Assembly (NCBI GenBank): GCA_030765065.1
Contig: CM060990.1
Span: 213,257,290 to 213,321,289 of the forward strand
Length of the DNA stretch: 64,000 bases
Reading direction: 5' to 3'
Origin: Deroplatys truncata
Lineage: Eukaryota > Arthropoda > Insecta > Mantodea > Mantidae
The translations under genes were made by a program, and so were the position numbers. Shown here in pieces: positions 33,573 through 45,040 of the stretch; the first letter of the stretch is position 1, and each line of letters starts with the position of its first letter. The notes below the pieces were generated by a model. That model had not been told where the DNA came from and did no database searches. It saw only the letters and a list, made by a program, of their open reading frames with translations.

Positions 33573-35168
33573 ATTCCACACTTTTAGAAGAAGTAAATAT
33601 ACTATTTGGAAATGGGTCTGGAAAGGCTCTATTTACATGTTAGAACTCATTTTCTACAACTCTTCATGATACATTAATCATGGGAATCACACAGGAACAG
33701 TACATATCAGCTTAACACCTGAAACACTTTCTGGCACAAAATGTTCAAAACACCCTCTTCATCTGGTGAAGTTGTAATTCTTAGGTTCACTGCCAGTGTT
33801 TTGTGTTCCATTTTAACTCATTGCCTGTGTTGAGATGTGACACCTTTATTGCCTTACTACCTGTAGCATCAACTGTTCATTATAACTTGGCAAGCACGGA
33901 GCTGTTTACTAGTGTACATCATGGACTTAGTTTCTGGTACAGTGCAGTGGAAGTATGCACAAATACAAGGTTGGCAGATGCTCATTTGAAGTATTAATTA
34001 GCATATGGTAATTGCTGTGCTGCTTATGTTTGTATCGGGAGAAATTTCCAGAAAGAAGGTGCTCCAACAGAAAGACGTTTGAATCACTTGATCATCATTT
34101 TAGGGAGCATGGGACAGTTAATACTTGCAACTGGGGCAGGTCTAGAAGGATGAGGACACCTCAACTGGGGGAGGCAATTCTTCATACAATTAATGACAAC
34201 TCTAGTGTTAGCATAAAACAATTAGCTGCAACAAGTAATGTTGACCGCAAGACTGTACTGGAGAGTGTTGCATGAGAATCTGCTGTATCCATGCCATTTA
34301 CAGCTTATGCAGGCATTATCAGCAGCTGATTTTCCTGCAATGGTACACTTCTGCAAATGGTTTATTCAACAATGTGTCAAACCTGATTTTAGTGCAACTG
34401 TGCTGTTTACAAATGAGGATCATTTCAATTCAGATTGTACATTTTCACAATCAGCACATATAGGCTGAAGTGGATCCTCACACAACTGTTAAATCACATA
34501 TCAATCAAGATTTTCTGTTAATATTTAGGCAGGCATTGTTAACAACTGCTTGTTAGGGCCCCATGTTCTTCCACTCAAATTCAATGGGCAAAATTACTAC
34601 TTTTTAGAGAATACTTTGCCTGTTGTGCTAGAAGACATGCTTTTACCAGTGCAATGAAATGTGTACTTCATGCACGATGGAGCTCCTCATTTCAGTGTTA
34701 ATGTCTGTCGACATCTAAACAGCAGATTCCTTGACAGATAGACACATAGATGGAAGTGAATCAATTCCCTGGCCTCCACCCTCTCCAGACTTAAAACCAC
34801 TAGGCTTTTATTTGTCGGGGCATTTGAAAGCTCTTGTGTGCTGAACCTTGGTACCGATGCAGAGTGTCTTCATGCACATATTGTAAAAGGCTGCGAAACA
34901 ACACACAATTCTACCGGGATACATAAACACTACCAAGATTCAATACAACAGTGGGTTGATGCATGTATCAACGGTAATGGAGGGTATTTTGAACATTTCA
35001 TGTAAGAAAGAATTTCCTGTGATATGCTGGTACATTCTGATCCTGTATGTTTCTCATGAATAATGTAATATGAGGAGTTGTAGAAAATGAGTTAACACAT
35101 GGAAATAGTGTGTTTCTGGATGCATGTCCATATAACACATTTTCTTCCTCTATGTGTGAGGAATGCAT
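33573..35168 (+). mobile_element. IS630/Tc1/mariner-superfamily transposon with long terminal inverted repeats
   Basis: The ends are inverted repeats of roughly 130 bp with mismatches. The best block, AACTCATTTTCTACAACTC, lies at about 33640-33658 and as its complement at about 35070-35090. The interior holds a degenerate transposase on the plus strand. The outer limits are approximate and no target duplication was fixed. It lies immediately 5' of the Jockey element. Confidence 0.78.
33960..35004 (+). pseudogene. Degenerate DDE transposase
   Basis: In order: an N-terminal helix-turn-helix region (PERRCSNRKTFESLDHHFRE, TPQLGEAILHTINDNSSVSI, KQLAATSNVDRKTV), then VLHENLLYPCHLQLMQALSA, VLFTNEDHF (first acid; family members usually have DEA, here NED), YFMHDGAPHFSVNVCRHLN (second acid), PPPSPDLKPLGFYL in another frame (third), and GGYFEHFM at the C-terminus. 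I recognise the layout of a transposase type widespread in arthropod genomes (DUF4817 N-terminus). At least five frame changes or stops. Confidence 0.82.
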
Positions 35169-35559
35169 CCTGAAGGTTTGGCCACGAGTTCTTGCTCCAA
35201 TTTTTCATCCAAGTCTGGAAGTTTTAGTGAGTTAATTACATTGAGTTATCTTCGTATGTGCTAGTTGAAAGAGAACAGTTGTTATTTTTATGTTGTATTG
35301 GTTTTACAGTGCAGATTTTCCAATCAAATTAAGTTGCTTTCTAAGCTTTGCATTGCGTTGCATTGTTTTTGTTTACATAACATTGTATTGAGTTCTTCCT
35401 ATGATTCTTGGTGTGTAGTGCAGTTGTGTTGTTATTGTGTTCCCAGTGACTTCTAATAGTGACATAAATCCTATCTTGCAATCTTCATTATCATCAAGGA
35501 CTGTTTTACAGCCTCTAAACTAACCTCCAAGCATCCGTAAGATGACGATTTCAACCTTC

Positions 35560-37690
35560 CAAAAAATGAAATACATAGTGCTTGCTTCACGGGTTAACCA
35601 AAGGTATGCAACCAAATTGACCTTCACAACAAATATGGCCCATTAGAACAAATGGAGGATTCTATTCCAACGGCATTTCAAACCCAAACTTTAGAAACAG
35701 TGCATGTTCTACAATTTTTTTGCACAAAGCTAACAATCATCAAGCAATCATTACCAATCTATGTCAAATAACGACCAGTGAATTTACTACTCGGCAGGAG
35801 AAAGCTCTAAAAATTGTTCTCACAGCGAGTTCAGATTTTTACACTGTGACTGCCTTTTCTGACGAGTCTCAAATACAGTGTCACACCTTTCAGAATCCCA
35901 ATTCTAAAAAGCTGGAAGTTGTTATTCGGAATGTTCCATATTCTATAACCAATGAAGAAATCTTTTCAGAACTTCTCTCCCAAAAGCTTCCAGTTACTGA
36001 AGTACTGTTCTATAAGGACAATTGTGCAGATGAACTGGAGAAATCAGACCAAGATAAAGAAAAGTGAATACGCAAGTTAAAGGTTTAATCATAGATTGGA
36101 GAGATTATGAAATCATGTCGCAGTGATAGCCATCCATAAGGCTGGGAAATTGCCACCTGAGATTTTTCAGACACTTTAGAAGCTGAAATCAGCAGGATGT
36201 TTGTGTACCACACCATTGAACGCTTTAATGAAACTGGTACAATTGCTGACCAGCCAAGATTGGGACATCCACACTCTGTGAGGACCAGGACAGCGGTGAA
36301 AGTAGCAGCAGCTTGTATTAAGAGAAACTCAATGCAGAAGCAAAAATTGTTGGCTTGTAAGATGAACATCTCCAGTAGATCAATGTCCAGATTGCTCAGA
36401 CAAGACCTGAGCTGAAGGCTTATCACTGGAGTACTGCACATCTTAACTCCATAACTTAAGTAACAGAGACAGTGGAAATGCAAATGCCTACTTGAGCATT
36501 ATGCTAACAACAGGCACAGAAAATCCTTTTTACGAATGAAAAAACGTTCACAATTGAACAGAACTACAATGACCAGAATGACCGAGTGTATGCCAGGACT
36601 TCTAAAAAAGCTTATGAACAGAGCCCAAAGATCCAGAGAGGCCACAATCTCGCCCCGTGATGGTTTGGTAGGGAGTAAGCTACAATGGTGACACAACGGT
36701 GCATTTCTGCCAAAAGGGATTAAAGACAACAGCCAGAGTATATGTAACAACCCTCCTTCAGGTTGTGGTGAAAGACTTGAACACCATTTTGTTCAAGAAT
36801 GGGCATTGGACCATTCAGTAGGGTTCTGCACCAGCCCATAACGCAACATCCACTCAATCTAGGCTTGAGCAAAATGTTCCAGATTTTATTGCTACCCAAG
36901 ACTGGCCCTCTAGCAGCCCTGACCTCAACCCCTTGGATTACAAGCTGTGGTCAGTGCTTGAGGGTATTGCCTGTATGAAAAGGCAGCCTAATATTGAGTC
37001 TCTCAAGTGATCCCTGAAGTCAGCAGTGGTGAATTTCCCCATGGAGACAATGCATGCTGCTATTGATGAATGGCCAGATAGATTTTGGTCCTCTATCAGG
37101 GCAAAAGGGGATCATTTTGAATAATAATATGTGCATTTAGCACAGAATACATGTGGATACCATGTGTCATACTCAAGCTAAAACACCACTATAATACATT
37201 GTTGCCACTATAAAAATACTTTGTAACAGAACTTATGGCTAGACTAGGTATAACATGTGTTAGTCTCTGTTGAATATCACTGCACATCCTTGGATGTACC
37301 TCAATGTACCAGGTGTCAACAGTGTGGTCACATAAAAGCTTGACATCTTAATCCACATTGTGTGAAGTACTTGGAATCTCACTACTACAGTGTCTGTACT
37401 AAACCCAAACAGGAAGCACCTCAGTGCATGAATTGCAGTGGTACCCATGCTGCAGACTACAAATATTGTTCTCATTGCTTAAATCTTTGCACTAAAGCTA
37501 CTAGTGAATCTTCTCAATTGTGGCCTAATTCTGAACATCTTAATGTGCCTAATCCAACACCAGCATTGTTAGATGTGCAGCGTTTTCCTAACTTGCCAAA
37601 CTGCCAGTGCAAATACTCTTTCTGCCACATGGCCTCCTAACAATACACCTCAGTCTTCTGACAACAGTCAGAAGCCTAGAAAGTCCTACT
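35560..37690 (+). pseudogene. Jockey ORF1 (Gag) remnant
   Basis: 35720-36067 reads NPNSKKLEVVIRNVPYSITN then EEIFSELLSQKLPVTEVLFY, the Gag region before the zinc knuckles. After the Tc1-like insertion it resumes at about 37270 with YHCTSLDVPQCTRCQQCGHI, HCVKYLESHYYSVC and APQCMNCSGTHAADYKYCS, the tandem CCHC knuckles that bind nucleic acid. One stop interrupts the first knuckle. Confidence 0.85.
36080..37260 (+). mobile_element. Tc1/mariner-type transposon inserted in Jockey ORF1
   Basis: Degenerate transposase in plus sense: HTIERFNETGTIADQPRLGH and VRTRTAVKVAAACIKRNSMQ (36200-36340, helix-turn-helix region), SRSMSRLLRQDLS, a VYARTSKKAYEQSPKIQRGH-like stretch (about 36585-36645), NPLDYKLWSVLEGIACMKRQ (about 36930-36980; third-acid block reads SSPDLNPLDYK), and GHFE-like end at about 37105. 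The terminal repeats were not resolved, so the limits are approximate. Confidence 0.75.
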
Positions 37691-37931
37691 TCCAATCCTT
37701 CCGACTTCACTGACCACTTACCTATGTTAATCAGGGCTTTCAAGCCATACCTCTATCATGCAAAATCTTTTCTAATTTCATTATTCCACAAGCTCTTTCG
37801 AAATAAATAGTTCCATTTGTGTAACGAAATTGTTCTTACGTAAATTATTAGAACTTGAAGATCTTATGTTGTGTAGCTTTTGTTTTGTTTGGTTACATAA
37901 TTTTAACTGCCCCACGTATGGGAAGCCAATT

Positions 37932-38895
37932 TGCGACGGTATTGCTTATAATGTTTGTTTACATCAGTGTTGAAGCCATCTTGTGACGTCATTCATTTGT
38001 TTGGTTTGTAGCTCCATCTGGCGTAGCAATTTGCGGTTCTTAGTATCAGTTTTTGAAATAATTCATTTCAAATGTCCTCCGGCTAGCTATTATCTTATCT
38101 TGGGTCGAACATGTGTCTCAATACAGGTTGTGAAACGGAAAGGAATCTTTTATCCAAAAATTACACTGATGAAGAAATTTGTTTTATAATTTTTATTGTC
38201 GAACACGTTCACTATCACTTTTACATATTGATCTGGATACTCACCAAACTGAAACTGTTATAATACTTCTTAGTGATCACTTTTAATTCACGTATTTCAA
38301 CTTTGTGTATAATTAACTTTATAATACTTTAGATTTTCGTAACTTGTGAATCTATAGCCGACGTATCTCATACAAATATTTTGACGAACTGACGAACTTA
38401 AGACGACGTGTATTGCACTAAGAATTTTGATGAACTGCCTGAATACGACGTGTAATGTATGAATGCTTTCGGCAAACTGAAGGACTGACTGACTTTACCT
38501 CTAACCTAGCCTATTTATACGCCTGCATACAGATACGCCTAAAGATTATAAATGAATTACTATTGGCTAATAAAATGCGCCAACATTAGCGTCTATCTTA
38601 ATATCCAATGAAAACTACGAATACATATTGCTTTTAGGGAAACATTCCAGAAGGTTCTCAACGGAAAAAACGCGCGAACATTACGTAACTTCCTCGTTCC
38701 CAATAATGATAAACAGCTCACCCCCTCGCTGCATTATTGCGCTATTATTGACAGTTTCAGTAAGGCCCTATAAACTTATTTCCCAAGAATAATTACAATT
38801 AATAAACATCTGAAATCAATGTCACATAAAAATGCATATTCATATTACAATCATTATTTACATTTAAGTAATTTGTGATACAAATTACCGCATCA
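37932..38895 (-). repeat. LTR copy 3 (family L), left arm
   Basis: Minus sense TGATGCGG...CGTCGCA. A CCAAT-type motif, GCGTATAAATAGGC (TATA) and AATAAAAATT (poly-A signal region) lie in the expected U3-R order. It is followed after 3 bases by TGGCTTCCCATACGTGGGGC (37928-37909), a tRNA-Lys-like primer-binding site, and about 90 bp of leader. Confidence 0.85.
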
Positions 38896-39644
38896 TATGC
38901 CCCACTAGAAACATAATTATAAACATTTGCAACTTGTTTGGAAATTTTATAATTGGGTTTTTAGTCTCCTAAATCTTGGAACACACGCTACTTTCACTTA
39001 ACACTTCACACGCATTTAACACACGACATATGTTTTTTTTTTTTTTTTTTTTTATCTTGTCACTACTTACTGGCTCTGGTTGAATTAATTTAGATATTAA
39101 TCTGACATCACAAAATTTTTTTATAGCAAATACTGTACCCTAAATTATTTAATTAATGTTACAAAGTTGTTTACTTTTTTTAAGTTGTTGACAAAAATTT
39201 ATACATTTAGGATTTTTGTAATTATTAAACATATTTACCAAACAATATTCACCCTCTATACAAATATATTTACATCTCTTAAATCTAGACAATGTTTCAC
39301 CTTTTCTGTTTGCTACATAAGTATTTGTTTTATTTATTTTTACCAATTTTTGTTATTTTGTACTTTATTTTAACAATACTCATGGAATTGTATTTACGTA
39401 CTTTTAATTTAATATCATATTAAGTTTCAATTTTTGCATTCTTAATTTTCAAATGTTGTTACAGTTACTAAAAATTTAATTTTTTTTTTTTTAAACATTT
39501 CTCTCTTTTTTTTTTTTTTTTTTTTTTATAATTTATTTCTCTTTTCAAATGACATATATAAATAATTAACCCTCTTACGTTCCAATACATTTCTCTGCAA
39601 GTCATCTTTAACTATCCAGCATTTACTTTACATCTCATTGCTAT
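38896..39644 (-). other. A-rich 3' region of the inverted-LTR unit
   Basis: On the minus strand, downstream of the Gag-like frame, there are A-tracts at about 39520-39500, 39492-39481 and 39053-39031 and no coding domain. Where pol would be expected nothing is left, so the unit is non-autonomous. Confidence 0.6.
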
Positions 39645-40637
39645 TTACCCTCCTGGATCAAATTGTGTGTGGCTAAACATTACTCGTAGCTGTATCCTAA
39701 CCTTCAAATTTTTGTTCATGAATAACCTCTTGTATTCATATGAAATTTCATCACATGATAACATTTGAAAACCATCTAAAGCTTCCTGAACAATACATCT
39801 TTTACCAACTTTCATTTTCAATTCATCTGCTATCTTTTTAACTTGATAATACTCTAACAAATCTGTACTAAATTGTACTGGACTGGAGTTTTCATTTTGA
39901 ACATCTTGGTACAATTTCTTTCTTTGCATTATTAACTCCTTCTGTATTTCTGATATTTCCCCTCTGAAATTAACTTGCGCCTTATTCACATCTACATTCA
40001 TAACCTCTTTTATCTCTCTTATCTCACTTGCAATGTTACTCATTCTACTATCTGACTCTGTACATTCTAAATCAACATGTTCATTTTTAGTATTAACCTC
40101 ACTTTCTTTGTTACCTATTTCCCTGCTCATGTCTAACATTTCCTTTGAAACTTCTCCTCTCTCACTTACTATTACTTCCTCATTTTCATCTCTCATTTCT
40201 GGCATACTACTATCTAGCTCCATAACTTTCTTTTCAATTTCTTCACTGCTTTGATCTAAGATCTCATTACTCCTACCAATATCTTCCCTTAATTCCCTAT
40301 TATTCTTTTCCATATCTTCCAATATTTCCCTGCTTTTTTTTATCTCTTCCCTTTCTTGATCTAATTTCTTACTAAGATCTTTCCACATTTCCCTATTATT
40401 CTTTTCCATATTCTTCAGCATTTCCATAATCATACTAGTATCAAGATTAACATTTCCTGCTATTCTATTCTGACTTTCTGCACTAACATTTCCATCCTCA
40501 AATCCTAAAAAGTTTGAGCTATTTTCTGTAACCTGTATTGAATTACAGCTAACTGTTACATTATCTCCCTCCATAATTATTTCTTCTGTATTATTAGTAG
40601 ACATTATTTTCTTTATCCTACCGCTCCTGAGGTACAT
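39645..40637 (-). CDS. Gag-like coiled-coil protein of the inverted-LTR unit
   Basis: 330 codons, uninterrupted, ATG at 40637. The N-terminus is MYLRSGRIKKI; similar short MxLRSG-type starts are seen in Gag proteins of LTR retrotransposons. Residues about 70-240 are highly charged with long helical, coiled-coil-forming stretches (for example MEKNNREMWKDLSKKLDQER and SEIREIKEVMNVDVNKAQ). The C-terminal 90 residues (VKKIADELKMKVGKRCIVQE..., SCDEISYEYKRLFM) look globular. No zinc knuckle, protease or polymerase follows. It lies between the two inverted LTRs, reading towards LTR copy 3. It is one of the few long intact frames in the window. Gag is an inference from position and start; it could also be an unrelated captured gene. 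Confidence 0.6.
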   Translation of the reverse strand: MYLRSGRIKKIMSTNNTEEIIMEGDNVTVSCNSIQVTENSSNFLGFEDGNVSAESQNRIAGNVNLDTSMIMEMLKNMEKNNREMWKDLSKKLDQEREEIKKSREILEDMEKNNRELREDIGRSNEILDQSSEEIEKKVMELDSSMPEMRDENEEVIVSERGEVSKEMLDMSREIGNKESEVNTKNEHVDLECTESDSRMSNIASEIREIKEVMNVDVNKAQVNFRGEISEIQKELIMQRKKLYQDVQNENSSPVQFSTDLLEYYQVKKIADELKMKVGKRCIVQEALDGFQMLSCDEISYEYKRLFMNKNLKVRIQLRVMFSHTQFDPGG

Positions 40638-40881
40638 TTAAATTTGTTTACCCTTTTTTTTTTTTTAGAATTAACATAACATTTTTCTAACCTTTCTGAT
40701 GCTATCTGCTGATGTAGCTTTGATGTCCAGCTTTCTGCCCCTTTCTCCTAGGTTTGTATGTCACTTCTGCGTTGTATTATGATGAATCTACGTTGTCTCG
40801 ATGTTTTTGTGTCCACTTATCCGCGTTGTTTGTCGCTCCTCTAGTTGTTTCTTGAATCTGCGTCTTGTAGATCATTTCACA

Positions 40882-41834
40882 TGATGCGGTAATTTGTATC
40901 ACAAATTACTTAAATGTAAATAATGATTGTAATATGAATATGCATTTTTATGTGACATTGATTTCAGATGTTTATTAATTGTAATTATTCTTGGGAAATA
41001 AGTTTATAGGGCCTTACTGAAACTGTCAATAATAGCGCAATAATGCAGCGAGGGGGTGAGCTGTTTATCATTATTGGGAACGAGGAAGTTACGTAATGTT
41101 CGCGCGTTTTTTCCGTTGAGAACCTTCTGGAATGTTTCCCTAAAAGCAATATGTATTCGTGGTTTTCATTGGATATTAAGATAGACGCTAATGTTGGCGC
41201 GTTTTATTAGCCAATAGTAATTCATTTATAATCTTTAGGCGTATCTGTATGCAGGCGTATAAATAGGCTAGGTTAGAGGTAAAGTCAGTCAGTCCTTCAG
41301 TTCGCCGAAAGCATTCATACATTACACGTCGTATTCGGGCAGTTCATCAAAATTCTTTGTGCAATACACGTCGTCTTAAGTTCGTCAAAATATTTGTATG
41401 AGATACGTCGGCTATAGATTCACAAGTTACGAAAATCTAAAGTATTATAAAGTTAATTATACACAAAGTTGAAATACATGAATTAAAAGTGATCAGTAAG
41501 AAGTATTATAACAGTTTCAGTTTGGCGAGTATCTAGATCAATATGTAAAAGTGATAGTGAACGTGTTCGAAAATAAAAATTATAAAACAAATTTCTTCAT
41601 CAGTGTAATTTTTGGATAAAAGATTCCTTTCCGCTTCACAACCTGTATAGAGACACATGTTCGACCCAAGATAAGATAATAGCTAGCCGGAGGACATTTG
41701 AAATGAAATCAAACGAACACTAACACTGATGCAAATTGCTAACACAAGATGGAGCTACAAACCAAACAAATGAATGACGTCACAAGATGGCTTCAACACT
41801 GATGTAAACAAACATTATAAGCAATACCGTCGCA
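40882..41834 (+). repeat. LTR copy 4 (family L), right arm
   Basis: Plus sense TGATGCGG...CGTCGCA, 953 bp. GCGTATAAATAGGC lies at about 41257. It ends exactly at the CA that precedes the primer-binding site in copies 1 and 3, and is followed directly by TTTG and Jockey sequence. It is therefore a complete LTR with a natural 3' end. Confidence 0.85.
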
Positions 41835-41837
41835 TTT

Positions 41838-44570
41838 GTCATTTGTTCTCTCAACTTATTTTTCTAAACTGGAATGTCAACGGCTTAAAATCTAAGCGAG
41901 CTACTTTTCTGGAATTTCTATCTAAACACAATATAGATATTGCCTGTATCTCTGAAACCCATTTTCTTCCTTGAAAAATTCACTCTCCCTGGTTACCATA
42001 TTTATAGATCTGACCGCAATGCCCAAATTGCTTCTGGAGGCATAATTATTGTTGTGAAACGTAAGTTGGCGCATTGTAACGCATTTTTGCCTCAACTAAC
42101 CAGCCTTGAGGCCTGCACAATCAAGCTTTAACAACAAAACTGCCCGAACATACTTATAATTATAGCTTATTGACCACCCTCAGCTCAGTTGGAGGAACAA
42201 GATCTGTAGCTTCTCTTTTCTGTTCCATCTCCTGTGATCTTGTTTGTTGACAAACAGCAAGCATGAGAATGGGGATGTCATGTAACCACTCCAGCTGGAA
42301 GATGTCTTCTTTTGGCGGCCAACTGCAACGATGTACTCATTCTAGCTCCAATAGATCCTACCTACCACTCTTAAAATCCTGCTGTCTTACCAGATATCTT
42401 AGATGTGGCACTTTTGAAGAACATTAGTCAGTCCTTAAGCATGCACTCTGCTGCCGAGATGGATTCTGATCACTGCCCTGTCATCTCTACATTTCATTGT
42501 GAAGTGTTCTGTGTTTTGCTTCCTCTTCACCTTATCCAAGGAATGGTAAACTGGGAATGTTTTCAGAAGCAGTTGGAGCTTGAGTTGCAGGCTGCATATC
42601 CCTATAGACCTCTATATTGGTGCAGCAGTACAGCATTTCACTAAGTATTTATATATGTCAGTGAAAACTGCTAGTGGTATGCCACGTTTTCACAGGAATA
42701 CTCTGCATCATCAAGCACTTCCCTCAAGAATTGTAACACTATTGATAGCAAGCCAAACATAAGATGTAATGAGAATGGCAATCTCATAGATTGCCTTGGT
42801 AGCAATAAAGTTTAATCAATGATTTTGACAAACCTGGCAAGCTCTAGATAAATATTGTTATGCTACATATCAATACTATTTGTCTAACCTTTTGCCAGAA
42901 GATTGCTCTCTGTGGAAGGAGATGAAACAGGTGCTTCGGGAACCTAGTGTTGTGCCACCCTTAAAATTCGAGGACCATAAGTATAAGCACGAAGCTGCAA
43001 AATGTGAGGTATTAATGTTATTTTTCAAACTACATTCATGCCCAATCCCAGTAAGAATGCCGAGTTCAGTCAGGATATTGAAACTGCAATTGACATCTAT
43101 TCCTCTGATCCAGAACAACTCAACTGCAATTTAGCCCAAGAACTTTGGTGGCTTCTTCATAACCTACCTACTAAAAAAGCTCCAGGACATGATCTTATCC
43201 CAAATATTGTTTTAAAATGCCTTACAACCATGGCTCCGACCTACTTGGTCTCCATATTTAACGCTGCTTTTTTGCCTCGGATATTTTCCATTATCATAGA
43301 AACATGCTGCGGTTATCGTTCTTCCTAAACTTGGACTAACGCCTTCCTTACCCTCTAGTTATCATCCTATTAGCTTATACTTTCCAAACTTTTTGAAAAA
43401 GTTATCCACAAACGATTATGCAAACTTCTAACAGACAATGCAGTAGTATCACCATAACAATTCGGTTTTCACAGAAACCACTCTACAACCCATCAGCTTC
43501 TGCAATTAACTCAGGTGATTGCTTGCGATTTTGAGCTTAAACAATACATGGTCATAGCATTTCTGAACTTTAAACAAGCTTTTGATCGAATATGGCATGC
43601 CGGTCTGATCTACAAACTTCAGAGCATTGGGTTGCCGGATTATCTTTATCATGTGATTGATACCTTTCTTTCACATCGTACTTTTCAAGTACAGATTGGT
43701 CCTACACTATACTCTGTGTGGCCAGTCATGTCTGGAATGCCTTATTAGTATCTGTGCTGTTCAATGTCTTCACCTATGACATACCTGCTTTACACGTCAA
43801 CGTCATCATGTATGCTGATGAATTGATGATATTGCCATTTTTACTGTGCACTACAAACTAGAGACTGCTGCTCACAGATTACAGAAGTCTCTTAATATTC
43901 TAATATCATGGATTGATAAGTGGAGAATTTCTTTGAACCATAATAAATCTGAAACCATGATTTTTACATTGCATCATCCCATTGTCCCCATTCCTATTAC
44001 TTTACAAACTATTCTCATATCGTTGAAACATGCTGATGACACTGTTAAATATCTTGGTCTTCATTTTGATTGTCGACTGACTTGGAACTCTCACATTAAT
44101 TCAAAATTAAATCTCGCTTACTCCAGATTATGCAAATTGTATCCTATTCTCAATTGCAAGTCTTCTTTGCAAATACCATATGGTTCTCTTTTGTACAAGT
44201 CTTTACTTTGTCCTTTACTCACATATGCTTGTCCAATTTGAAGAGGAGCAGCCACAAGCAAAATTAACCATCTTCAGGTCTTTAAAACTAAAGTTTTAAG
44301 GCTTATACTGAATGCACCTTGGTATGTCAGAAACACCTAGATACATAATGAATTTGGACTCAGTATCACCTCTGCACAAATTCGCTCTCAGGCTCACACC
44401 TTTTTTCAACACCTTCACTTAGTACCTGGTGCAGTATATTTCTCCTTGGGACAAAGATCTGATGCAGTTCCCCGGATCAAGAGTTGTCTCCCGCAGGACC
44501 TGCTGCTTTCTTCCGGAAGTGATTTTGAATTAGAAGACTGTCCAGTGAACCTTATGTGCAATTTTATTAT
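41838..44570 (+). pseudogene. Jockey ORF2: endonuclease and reverse transcriptase
   Basis: Endonuclease: FLNWNVNGLKSKRATFLEFL, HNIDIACISETHFLP and FTLPGYHIYRSDR (41864-42020). RT: LPTKKAPGHDLIPNIVLKCL (about 43165), VVIVLPKLG-like and NHSTTHQLLQLTQVI, YMVIAFLNFKQAFDRIWHAG (about 43548), and VIMYADELMILP (43802-43837), where the catalytic YADD is YADE. C-terminal DDTVKYLGLHFDCRLTWNSH (about 44035). Several frameshifts and the lost second catalytic aspartate make it inactive. Confidence 0.88.
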
Positions 44571-45040
44571 CTGTAACTGTTTGGCGCCATAGGGGCCTCA
44601 TGTGGCTGACCTCAGTGTAAGTTATATTGTTTATTATCTATTTTATCCTGATTCTGAATAGCACTTCTAATGGTGAACAAATGTATCCAATAAACTAACC
44701 CCCCCCCAAAAAAAAACATAAAAAAATGGCCATACCTTATGGTTACACCTTGTATTTTCACTTTATCCTTATGAGGTATTCTTGAACTGCATTTTCTAAA
44801 CTGTGCTCAAGAAAAAAGGGTTTTCTCCATGATATTAGAAAAATTTTTACATGTTGTTGTTTGTACTCATGTACCACGTGCACATGAGTAAGACATGCAG
44901 CCAATTTTTCAAGGCCCCCACCAAAAAATTGTGGTAAAGTATATGCATTACAAACACAAACTATACATACAAAATTGGGAGTTGCTGCCGAGAAGCAAGA
45001 GGAGATGGATGTATGTGACATGCACTAGTGGAGTTAAAGA

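Larger units (their letters stand above)
37820..41834 (-). mobile_element. Composite unit with two LTRs in inverted orientation and a Gag-like ORF
   Basis: A 4,015-bp insertion in the Jockey element. It starts TGTAACG (37820), ends TCGCA (41834) and is flanked by TTTG (37816-37819 and 41835-41838). Left arm: LTR copy 3 reading leftwards (38895 to 37932) with primer-binding site and about 90 bp of leader. Right arm: LTR copy 4 reading rightwards (40882-41834). The 5' ends of both LTRs face inwards. The arms look about 97% identical to each other by eye, clearly closer than either is to copies 1 and 2. The 2-kb middle carries one minus-strand Gag-like frame and A-rich tracts, with no pol. Ordinary LTR elements have LTRs in the same direction. 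Confidence 0.8.
35200..44690 (+). mobile_element. Jockey-clade LINE, interrupted twice
   Basis: Order: 5' region (about 35200-35560), ORF1 Gag with CCHC knuckles, ORF2 with endonuclease and RT, and an A-rich tail after a C-run (44700-44727). Interrupted in ORF1 by a Tc1-like element (about 36080-37260) and between ORF1 and ORF2 by the inverted-LTR unit (37820-41834). Without these the element is about 4.3 kb, a normal Jockey length. Both ORFs have stops. Confidence 0.85.

Noticed and set aside
39149-39346. 65-codon minus-strand frame downstream of the Gag-like ORF as a pol remnant
   Set aside because: Lysine- and asparagine-rich translation of AT-rich DNA with no protease, RT or integrase motif.
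37820-41834. DIRS-type or Maverick/Polinton element
   Set aside because: No tyrosine recombinase, DNA polymerase B or capsid-type gene is visible. The arms have LTR architecture (TATA, poly-A signal, adjacent primer-binding site), and the flanking duplication is 4 bp.
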